A stretch of DNA of 64,000 bases from Streptomyces sp. LBL (lineage in GTDB: Bacteria; Actinomycetota; Actinomycetes; Streptomycetales; Streptomycetaceae): contig NZ_JARXYX010000039.1 in NCBI RefSeq assembly GCF_029893585.1, positions 28,565 to 92,564 on the forward strand, read 5' to 3'. Numbering within the stretch: the first letter of the stretch is position 1; each line of letters opens with the position of its first letter. A model generated the notes under the pieces. It did no database searches. It worked only from the letters and a program-made list of their open reading frames with translations, and was not told the origin of the DNA. Below, piece by piece: positions 47,501-55,000 of the stretch. Made by a program: the position numbers and the translations under genes.

Positions 47501-48158
47501 TGGCCAAGCGCAGCAGTCCGTCGCGAACTTGCTTCTCGATGGACAGGCCATGGTCCATCAGCTCTAGGAAGTAGTTCTCCCGGCCGAAGATGTCCTGGTA
47601 GGCCGCGGCGACCTGCTTCGCCTCGTCGTACTGGTTCAGTCGCAGCCGGGTCTGGATCGCACCCGAGGGGCAGCCGGTCGTGGCAATGATGCCCTCAGCA
47701 TGCTCACTGATCAGCTCCATATCCATGCGGGGCTTGCCCGCGGGGAACTGTCCGGTATAGCTGGCCTCGGTAGACAGGTAGAAGAGATTGCGCAGGCCCT
47801 GAACGTTCTGGGCCCACATCGTCATGTGAGTGAAGCGGCCGCCGCCGGAGACGTCCTTCGATCCCTCGCCGTCGTCCGACATGGCGCGCTGCCCGCCAGG
47901 CCCCCAGAACTCTTGCTTTCGGTTCCGACGGGAGGACGGGGCGACGTACGCCTCGATCCCGATGATCGGCTTGACGTTCTCGAAGCCCTGGCTCACCTGA
48001 TGGAACTCGTACGCACCGAACATGTTGCCGTGGTCACTCATGGCGACGGCTGGCATGCCTTGCCGGGCGACCTCAGCGAACATCGGCTTCAGCTTCTGAG
48101 CGCCGTCGAGCATCGAGTATTCGGTGTGGTTGTGCAGGTGAACAAAGCTGTCAGCCAC
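44559..48158 (-). CDS. dnaE: DNA polymerase III alpha subunit (second copy)
   Basis: A complete replicative polymerase alpha subunit of 1,199 aa, the normal length for actinobacterial DnaE1. The PHP domain starts at FVHLHNHTEYSMLDG. The palm has PGRGSATGSIVAYA (about 395-408) and the catalytic acidic cluster in PPDVDLDFDD (about 441-450). The fingers, tandem helix-hairpin-helix (LDKVDLPALNKRAIESLIKA) and C-terminal OB fold (VQLKMTKQGNNWAIINL) are all present. It differs in many positions from the chromosomal DnaE1 sequences I recall, so it is a divergent paralogue. It would let the element replicate with its own polymerase, or tolerate host polymerase inhibitors. Confidence 0.93.
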   Translation of the reverse strand: MADSFVHLHNHTEYSMLDGAQKLKPMFAEVARQGMPAVAMSDHGNMFGAYEFHQVSQGFENVKPIIGIEAYVAPSSRRNRKQEFWGPGGQRAMSDDGEGSKDVSGGGRFTHMTMWAQNVQGLRNLFYLSTEASYTGQFPAGKPRMDMELISEHAEGIIATTGCPSGAIQTRLRLNQYDEAKQVAAAYQDIFGRENYFLELMDHGLSIEKQVRDGLLRLAKDLNIPLLATNDAHYIHEDQSDAHDNLLCIGVGKNKADEKRFRFSGADYYLKTAEQMRSLFSELPEACDNTLLIAERIESYDSVFENVDEMPQFPDVPEGETQESWLRKECRKGLEMRYGVPLPAEVTERFEIEMSVIGPMGFSSYFLVVADICKYARDNGIPVGPGRGSATGSIVAYATRITELCPLEHGLLFERFLNPERINPPDVDLDFDDRQRDTMVRYVTEKYGDEYTAMVNTFGKIKAKNAIKDSSRILGYPFSHGERITKALPPDIMGKSIPLDGIFDSAHPRYGEAGEIRQMYENEPDVKKVIDTAKGVEGLTRGTGVHAAAVILSKTKLTERIPLHMRAKDGVKITGFDYPSCENMGLVKMDFLGLRNLGVIDHALKNIRENRGVKLATVDPGDGDNSVTVIPLDDKKTFELLGRGDTFGVFQLDGGGMRALLKLMEPSRFEDIAAALALYRPGPMAANAHTNYALRQNGKQNPDPIHPDLKEVLDPILGSTHHLLIFQEQIMAIARTLAGYTLGGADMLRRAMGKKKPEVLAAEWQKFHDGMEANGYSEEAIKAIWDVMLPFSGYAFNKSHTAGYGLVSYWTAYLKANYPAEYMAALLTSVGDDKDKAGVYLADARKLGVTVLAPDVNESLAEFAAVGDDVRFGLLSVRNVGDNVIESIIAGRKAKGKFTSFGDFLDKVDLPALNKRAIESLIKAGAFDSLGHTRKGLSAAHEMAIDAVVPLKKAAAYGQDDLFAAMGGDAGGDETAFGLDVQIDDGEWPRKQLLSIEREMLGMYVSAHPLDGTEHILAANRDTTIVDLVSSGRTEGFVRLSGLITSVQLKMTKQGNNWAIINLADRDGTLEVLCFPAVYQLISSALVEDSVVSLEGRIQDRDGTLNVAARELQVLDVTSAERSGVAPVQLTFPYHRINEPTVKELKRIMGAHPGENPVLLSVRGPQKTTVFRLQPMVNAATIASDIKGSFGQDTWQGVA

Positions 48159-48333
48159 CGGGAGGGCACCTCCGATATGGATCGTGGAATGCCACAGCCT
48201 ATCCCTCTCGGAAGATCAGCTTCGGAGGCCTCGCACTCCCTTCAGACGCGTCGGGACTGGCCACCTCCTTGACCTCCACAGATCACGCGAAGGCGTCAAT
48301 CCACTCCAGTGAGTTGCCTCAGGCGGACCAGGT

Positions 48334-48363
48334 GTAACAGAACGCAGCCGTTGACGTTCGGGC
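48334..48363 (+). promoter_or_regulatory. Late-type motif, class B
   Basis: GTAACAGAAC from 48334 and TGACGTTC around 48352-48359. An in-frame ATG (48369) lies exactly 35 nt after the first G, but a better ribosome-binding start (GTG 48414) follows. The rest of the 48159-48413 gap shows only the dnaE 5' region. Confidence 0.5.
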
Positions 48364-48413
48364 AGTGAATGGGGTTGCGCTGCACGTCAACCCCGCAGCG
48401 ATCCGGAGGAACG

Positions 48414-48920
48414 GTGACAACCGCGACAGCCCCCCTTTCACCCGAGACCAGCTGCTCTCACCTGCAGGAGAGCCTTTTCTCCTGGCTCAAGCCCGAGACG
48501 ACGCCCGAGGCTCCGGCACCCGAACCCGAGCAGAAGATTGCTCCCCCGCCGGAGCCACCGGCCGTCAAGGAAGAGGCGCCCGACCTCTCCCACGTCTGGG
48601 TTGCCGCGGCCCAGGTGGAGGTCACCCCGAAAATCGCGAGCATCGCCGACTACCGCGGCAGCTTCAAAGCCTCCGAGGGCATGCGCATCGACGCGCTCGA
48701 GGTCTATTGCAAGGGCTGCCGCCGCCCGTACGACGAGGTCAAGGCCAGCGACTGCGCCGCCAAGATCGACAACACGCACTTGATCGGCGGGGACCAGAGC
48801 AAGCGAGCGAAGCGGAAGATCCCGACACCGCCCGCGAACGCGCGGATCATCGCCGGCGGCACGATCAACCGGCGCGGAATCACCGCCTACGTCTCCGGGG
48901 TGTCCCGCCCCAAGCGCTGA
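48414..48920 (+). CDS. Hypothetical protein with Cys pair (168 aa)
   Basis: Start chosen at GTG 48414 (CGGAGGAACG upstream). ATG 48369, directly after the class B motif in the leaderless position, would add 15 residues that do not look coding. Residues 20-60 are Pro/Glu-rich and disordered; the rest is globular with CKGCRRPYDEVKASDC, a likely zinc site, and a basic C-terminus. I do not recognise the family. It opens the right-hand late block leading to the portal. Confidence 0.65.
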   Translation: MTTATAPLSPETSCSHLQESLFSWLKPETTPEAPAPEPEQKIAPPPEPPAVKEEAPDLSHVWVAAAQVEVTPKIASIADYRGSFKASEGMRIDALEVYCKGCRRPYDEVKASDCAAKIDNTHLIGGDQSKRAKRKIPTPPANARIIAGGTINRRGITAYVSGVSRPKR

Positions 48921-48926
48921 GCGCGC

Positions 48927-48956
48927 GACACTAACGCCGCCCACTGTTCATGGTGC
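48927..48956 (+). promoter_or_regulatory. Late-type motif, class A, leaderless arrangement
   Basis: GACACTAA (48927-48934), 14-nt spacer, CATGGTGC (48949-48956). GTG 48962 lies exactly 35 nt after the first G and has no ribosome-binding site. Confidence 0.65.
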
Positions 48957-48961
48957 GCGGC

Positions 48962-49315
48962 GTGACTACTCAGCGAACCTCCTGGGCGCTCGCGCGTGAA
49001 GCCGCCGGCCTGATCCTCACCGCGTTCGGCCTCCTCGGCGTCCTCGTGGCGTTGGGCGCACTGCACTGGGCCGCCGGACTCTGCGCCGCGCTGGCCGGCC
49101 TCCTCACCACGGGCGTCCTCATGCGCCCGAAGCCCGACGCCCCGCCCTGGGCGCACGCCGTCCGCGCCGCGGCCTGCATCGCCGGGTACGGCGGCCTCAC
49201 AGGCTGCGCGTTCGCCCTCTCCACCCCCCTCGGCTGGATCGGCGTCTCCGTCGCGGTCGTCCTCGTCGGCCTGGGGCTCACCACGCGTGAGCACGAAGGC
49301 GAGGGGGCTTCCTGA
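48962..49315 (+). CDS. Small membrane protein (117 aa), probably leaderless
   Basis: GTG 48962 directly follows the class A motif without a ribosome-binding site. Three or four hydrophobic helices are visible (LILTAFGLLGVLVALGAL, then AAGLCAALAGLLTTGVLM, AACIAGYGGLTGCAFALS and GWIGVSVAVVLVGLGL), so it is an integral membrane protein with a short charged tail. Its size, topology and place next to the portal gene could fit a holin or a phage-envelope protein; neither is certain. The stop overlaps the portal ATG. Confidence 0.7.
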   Translation: MTTQRTSWALAREAAGLILTAFGLLGVLVALGALHWAAGLCAALAGLLTTGVLMRPKPDAPPWAHAVRAAACIAGYGGLTGCAFALSTPLGWIGVSVAVVLVGLGLTTREHEGEGAS

Positions 49316-51774
49316 TGCCTCGCCAGTTCCTCCCCACCCTCCGGGGACTCCTCGTCCCGCGCTCCGCCGCTCCCCCACCGTCACCCGCCGAGACGAAGGA
49401 CCTCCTCGCGGGCAACGCGTACATGTCGATGACGTACGCAGGCGTGACCAACGTGTGGGGCACGCCCGGCCGTGCGGACGGCTGGGACATGGAACGCGTC
49501 ATCATCGAGGGCTACGAGCGTTCCATCTGGACTTTCAAGTCCGTTGAGGCGATCAGCAAGCACGCCAGCACGCTACCGATCCAGATCGGCCGAGGCGGCG
49601 ACGAGCGCCGCTTCAAGGAAACCCTCGACACGCACCCGCTACTCAAGCTGCTCAACAAGAAGGCCAACCCGCTGGAGAGCGGCGACGTCTTCAAGAAGCG
49701 GCTCAGCGCACAACTCCTTCTGTCCAAGAAGGGCGTGTTCATCGAGAAGACCTACAGTCGCGGCGGCACCCTCGTACGTCTCGATCTGCTCCCGCCGGAC
49801 CGCGTCCAGATCATCCCGGACGACCGGAACGCCGACTACGTCAAGCACTTCGAGTTCACGGACTACAGCGGCCAAGTCCGGGAGCTGCTGCCCAAGCACG
49901 TCATCTGGATCAGAGACCCCCACCCCACCGATCCGTTCTGCGGCGTCACCCCGCTCGAGGCCGCGGGCCTGTCCATCGACCTGGACGTCAAGGCACGTAC
50001 CTACAACATCAGTTTTATCGACAATGACGGCAGACCGGGCGGAATTGTCGGTATCGACCTGGACGGCGTCGACCAGCGCGAAGTCGACCGCATCCAGAAG
50101 CGTCTGGCTCCCGGCGCCCACAACGCCGGCCAGCTCACGCTCGTCGGCACCGGGCCCGGGGGCGTCACCTACGTCGACACATCCGCCCGCCCCCGCGAGA
50201 TGGCCTACGAGACGCTGGCCAGCACCTCCAAGGGCGAGATCCTGGCGGCGTTCGGCGTCCCCGAGAGCATCGTCGGCAACGCGTCGGAGCGCACGTACGC
50301 CAACGCGGACCGCGAGGAATGGACTTTCTGGGACCACACGGAGCTGCCCCACCTCAACCTGATCGCGTCCGGCTTCGACCCGGACTTGGATGACGAGTGG
50401 ATCGTCCGCTTCGACACTTCCAGCGTTCAGGCGCTGGAGTTCCCCCGCCGCCAGGCCCGCGAGGAAGCCCGGAAGGAGTTTGAAGCCGGGCTCATCACCA
50501 TCGACGAGTACCGGGAGATCGCCGGCCGGGCCGCGTTCGGCGTCCCGCAGTCCCGTGCCCTGTGGATCAGCCCGCAGAAGGCCCCCGTGCCCGCCAACCC
50601 GCAGGACGCCGCAGCCCTGGGCCTGGGCCCGGACCCGGCCGCCGGAGGCGCGCCTGGCGGGGCACCGGCTACCGGCGCCCCGCTCCCCCCGGGCACCGCT
50701 CCGGAGACCGCGGCCTCGGATGTAGCCGCAGCCCGCGCTCTCGGCACCGGCCCGAGCGCCGCGGCAGACGTCGCAGCCGCCCGCTCCGAGGGCGACCCCA
50801 TCGCGCTGCCCGCCGGGACGGCCACCGACGCCGTCGCCGCGGCCCGCGCTGCCAGTACCGAGACCGGCCCCGGTGACGCGGCCGCCGACGTCGACCGCGC
50901 CCGCAGCACCCAGAACACCGCACTGCCCGACGACGCCGCCGACGACGTCGCAGCCGCCCGCTCCTCGGTCGAGACCAAGACCCTGCCCCAGGACGACGAC
51001 GGGTACGAAGTCACCGACGACGACTTCGACGCCCTGTCCATGGCCGTAGCCGCGGCCGTCACCGCGCTCCTGGCGCGCCAGGAAGGCGTCATCCTCGCCC
51101 GGCTCCGCGCCCCGAAGATCCGCAAGTACACGCGGTACTGGGAGCCCGAGAACGACGACGACGTCCGGCACGTCGACGCCGACCTCGACCAGGACCGCGT
51201 GGTCAGCGCCGCCCGCTGGGCCGAGGAGACCAGCCAGACCCTGACGCCGATCCTGCAACAGGCCGCCATCGCCACCGCCCTGAAGATCGGCCAGGCCCTC
51301 ACCGGCACGGATACGGTCCCCCCGGCCGCGGCCGCGGCCGCCATCGTCACCGCGGCGTACGCCGGCGAGGCCATCACCGGCTTCCTCGCCGCACTCGCCG
51401 ACGTCCTCAGCGCCGCGCAGCACGACGCCAAGGACGTCGGGGACCTGGAGCACGCCGTCGTCAGCTACTACCACTCCGCGGAGCCCGCGCTGATCGCACG
51501 CGTCGCCGAGACGTGCGCCGTGGCGACCGTCAACGGCGCCGCGGACGCCGCGGCGGAGCACGCCGGGCTCGACGTCGTCCGAACCTGGGTCACCCGCGGG
51601 GACACCCGCGTACGGCCCGCGCACAAGGCCCTCCACGGCAAGACGCTGCCCGTAGGCACCCCGTACACCGTCGATGGCGCCAGCCTCCGCTACCCCGGCG
51701 ACCCCTTCGCCCCGATCGCCCTGACCATCAACTGCCGTTGCCGCCTCCGCTACGCCACCGACCCGAAGGAGTGA
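49315..51774 (+). CDS. Phage portal protein fused to MuF-like head morphogenesis domain (819 aa)
   Basis: Residues 1-410 match the portal family: SIWTFKSVEAISKHASTLPI, then LAKHVIWIRDPHPTDPF-type strands and an EFPRRQAREEARKEFEAGLI helix region ending in the clip/wing. Residues about 430-560 are an Ala-rich linker with about five imperfect DVAAARS-type repeats. The C-terminal 200 residues are a MuF-type minor capsid domain: WVTRGDTRVRPAHKALHGKTL and LTINCRCRLRY at the very end. Portal and MuF are usually separate genes. Here they are one protein, which would place the minor head protein at the portal vertex. ATG 49315 overlaps the previous stop. Confidence 0.88.
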   Translation: MPRQFLPTLRGLLVPRSAAPPPSPAETKDLLAGNAYMSMTYAGVTNVWGTPGRADGWDMERVIIEGYERSIWTFKSVEAISKHASTLPIQIGRGGDERRFKETLDTHPLLKLLNKKANPLESGDVFKKRLSAQLLLSKKGVFIEKTYSRGGTLVRLDLLPPDRVQIIPDDRNADYVKHFEFTDYSGQVRELLPKHVIWIRDPHPTDPFCGVTPLEAAGLSIDLDVKARTYNISFIDNDGRPGGIVGIDLDGVDQREVDRIQKRLAPGAHNAGQLTLVGTGPGGVTYVDTSARPREMAYETLASTSKGEILAAFGVPESIVGNASERTYANADREEWTFWDHTELPHLNLIASGFDPDLDDEWIVRFDTSSVQALEFPRRQAREEARKEFEAGLITIDEYREIAGRAAFGVPQSRALWISPQKAPVPANPQDAAALGLGPDPAAGGAPGGAPATGAPLPPGTAPETAASDVAAARALGTGPSAAADVAAARSEGDPIALPAGTATDAVAAARAASTETGPGDAAADVDRARSTQNTALPDDAADDVAAARSSVETKTLPQDDDGYEVTDDDFDALSMAVAAAVTALLARQEGVILARLRAPKIRKYTRYWEPENDDDVRHVDADLDQDRVVSAARWAEETSQTLTPILQQAAIATALKIGQALTGTDTVPPAAAAAAIVTAAYAGEAITGFLAALADVLSAAQHDAKDVGDLEHAVVSYYHSAEPALIARVAETCAVATVNGAADAAAEHAGLDVVRTWVTRGDTRVRPAHKALHGKTLPVGTPYTVDGASLRYPGDPFAPIALTINCRCRLRYATDPKE

Positions 51775-51780
51775 CCCGCC

Positions 51781-51993
51781 ATGTGGGCAGGCATCTGGAT
51801 CGCCTGGACCGCCGTGTTCGCCGTCGCCGAGGGCATCGCCCTTGCCAACAAGCGTGACGGCGACACCCTCTCCGAGAACTTCCGCCGCCTGTTCCGCACC
51901 CGCACCAGCAAGGTGGGCAGAGCCGTCTTCGCCGTGGGCTGGTTCGGATTCGCGGGCTGGCTCGCCATCCACATCCTCACCGAGACGATGTAG
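51781..51993 (+). CDS. Small membrane protein (70 aa)
   Basis: ATG 51781, 6 nt after the portal stop with a GGAGTGACCCGCC ribosome-binding sequence. Two hydrophobic helices (residues about 2-21 and 44-66) flank a charged loop with RDGDTLSENFRRLFRTRTSK. The size resembles small phage membrane proteins such as holins or proteins of unknown function. No family is claimed. Confidence 0.65.
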   Translation: MWAGIWIAWTAVFAVAEGIALANKRDGDTLSENFRRLFRTRTSKVGRAVFAVGWFGFAGWLAIHILTETM

Positions 51994-52020
51994 CCAGCCC
52001 GGCCCCGGCCACGAGGCCGC

Positions 52021-52050
52021 GACGCTAACCACCTGCACTGTGCATGGTCC
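52021..52050 (+). promoter_or_regulatory. Late-type motif, class A, leaderless arrangement
   Basis: GACGCTAA (52021-52028), 14-nt spacer, CATGGTCC (52043-52050). ATG 52056 lies exactly 35 nt after the first G, with no ribosome-binding site. Confidence 0.65.
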
Positions 52051-52055
52051 GCGCC

Positions 52056-55000
52056 ATGCTGAATCGCCCCACTGCACAGGCTGAGTCGCAGGACCTGAGT
52101 CGCGACCTCGAGGTCAAGGTCACGCGGCAGCCGTGGAACCCTGCCCTGCACCCGCGCGATAGCAAGGGCCGCTTCATTGAGACCGGCGGAACGGTGCGGT
52201 TGTGGGGCGGCAAGCTCGCGCGCGTCGTCCGAGCGCTCCCGAACGACCGCATCCTGGTCCAGGACCAGAGCGGCCCGAACGAGTTCCGCGGCCGCAGGCA
52301 CACCACCAGTGCCAAGTGGGTCAGCATGGTCGCGCGCCCCGACGGCACCGCGCCCACCGATGTCGAAGAGAAGGTCGTAGCCGAGGACGAGAAGCGCCGC
52401 GTAGACCCGCGGCGTGGCAACGGTGTGGCCCGGGATGACGACGGTGACCCGGACACCCCGAACGACCCGCACGACCAGGACGACCAGGGCCGTCCCATCG
52501 GGGACGATGACGGCGACGGCCCGGACGACGATGACGACCAGGACGAGCCCGAGGACGGCGCCCACCCGGTCAACGTTGATGCCCTCCCGAACCAGCACCA
52601 CGCCGCCGGGGCCCGGTATGCCGATACCGCCGCCGTCCGCCGCCACTTCACGCAGGTAGCCGCCCAGCCCAGCACGAGCCCGGACATGGCCACCTTCCTA
52701 CGCTCGGTGGCCCACGACGACGACCTGCGGACCACTCCGTCGGGCCGACTCGCGATCCTCCGCGACGACCGGCCCGGACATGCTGGCCGCTGGTACCTCA
52801 CCGCCACCGGCTCTGGACAGCGCGTCGACGCCGCCGGCGACTTCGACACCGCCGAGGACGCCGCCCGATTCGCCGAACACCTCGACAAGACCGCCGTCAA
52901 CGGCCAGCTCACCCAGTTCAACCAGCCGTTCGACTTCTCCGACCCAGAACTGGACCGGGCTGCCCGCGTCTGGCGTTCCACCAAGGGCGAGAACATCCAG
53001 GGCGCTATCCAGCGGGCCCGTAAGGAGTTCGACGGCACGGACACTGCCTCGGTTTCCCCGAAGCCCTCGCAGGCCCCTTCTGCCCCTGCCGCGGACGGAC
53101 GGCGCTTCACCACCCTGCAGGACGTTCGCGCGCACTGGACCGACATGCGTACGCGCCTGAGCCAGGGCGGCCCCGCGACGCAGAACGCCGTGCGGATTCT
53201 GGACACCCTGATCAACGACGACCGGCTCAAGCTCGTTGGCCGTGGGCAACTCGTCACGCGACGAGACGAAAACGGCGACTGGCTACTCGTCGCCACCGGC
53301 AGCGGCTACACCCTGCGCGGCGACAACCTGCACCCCCGCTTCGAGTCGCAGGAGGAGGCGCAGCGCTTCGGCCGCTTCCTCGTCGCCTCCGGCATCAAGG
53401 GAGAGGACGGTGAGCCGCTGGACCTGTCCCACGGTGCCATCAGCCGATGGCGCTCCGAGGACAACCAGTCCTTCCGCGAGGTCGCCGACGAGGCTCTCGC
53501 CAAGTGGCAGCAGGAGCGCGGCGGAGACGCCCCGGCCGGACAGAATGCACCAGCGCCGGACGCGCCGCAAACCCAGGACGAGACCGGCGCCCCTGCGCAG
53601 CCGGAGGCAGAGCCCGCACCGGCCCCGGCCATCCCCGAGGGTGCTGAGCCTGTTGAGGGCGTTGACGGCTACCGCTACGTCAACGACGGCGGATCAATCA
53701 CCCTGTACGGCCCGGACGGTCAGGTCGCCGCAACCAGCGAGCGCGGCTACCCGCCGAAAGCCAAGATCGACGGCGTCACCGTGCCCGTGCCGCAGTACCC
53801 GAAGCAGGGCGCCGCGGTGATGGCGCGGCTGCACCGCGCCGCCCAGAATCCGGACCAGCGTGACCGGATCACCGCGGCGTGGGTGATGAAGCCCGGCAAG
53901 GACGGCAAGCCCGCCAAGCGGGTCATGGTCTTCCGCGGCACGATCAAGGGCGACGAGCGAGACTACGACGCTGTTGGCTCCACCCGCGCCATCAAGTGGG
54001 CCCCGTCCATGCGGGCCTACTCGACCCAGTCGAACATGACCGAGGCACTGCGGGATGAGCGGATCTCGGAGGTCCTGGCCAAGCTCGCCCGTCAGGGCCG
54101 CAACATCCACATCACCGACGAGACCGCCGCGGGCACCCCCGACTCTCCGGCCAACGCCGTCGACGAGACCGAGGCCCTGCGCAAGGCCAACGACACCCGC
54201 CTGCATCAGATGAAGAACGAGCGGTGGGCGAAGTCCTCCCGCAGCCGCTCCGAGCCCAACCGACGGCGCATGAACGAAGAGGTCGCGCTGATCGACGAGG
54301 AGCTGAAGCGTCGCCGAAAGGAACGGGACGAAGCCGCCGCCAACGACGCCACGTCACTCAGCGACGAGGACATCGCCGCGCGCATCGAGGAGTCGCAGAA
54401 GGAACGCGGCATGTACGGCGCCCGCAAGGGCCAAGAGGCCAACGACGTCGAGCGCGCCGTGTACGGCGAGCGCCGCCGCCGCTCTCAGGCCCTCGTCGAC
54501 GACGACACCGAACTGACGACCATGGCCGAGGACGACCTGACGCAGGCCCGCGAGGCCATCGCCAACCGGGTCCGCATGCACCAGGCCGCCGGCGACGATC
54601 CGACGGCCGAACAGACCGTGCGCCAGGCCCTGCAGGCGCGGCACGACGCTGTCGTGGGCGAGCAGCAGAACCGCCGCGCCGCTCAGATCGCCGACCGGCC
54701 GCCGGTCGCGGACCTCGACGACACCGAACTGTCCGAGGAGTACAACGACCTCCTCAAGCACGACTTCCGGAAGGCACCGCCGGAGGCGCAACGAGTCCTT
54801 GAGGGCCGCTTGGAGGACGTCAAGCGGGAGCGCCGCGACCGGGAGAAGCGGGCCATCACCGACCGGAACGCCCCCGAGAACCTGAGCGTGAAGGAGCTGG
54901 CCGAGGAGTACACCGAGCTACGCCGCGCCCATTCGTCGTACGAGACGGACGACGTCAAGGCAGCCCGCAAGGAGCGCATGACGGCGCTGGAGGCCGAGCA

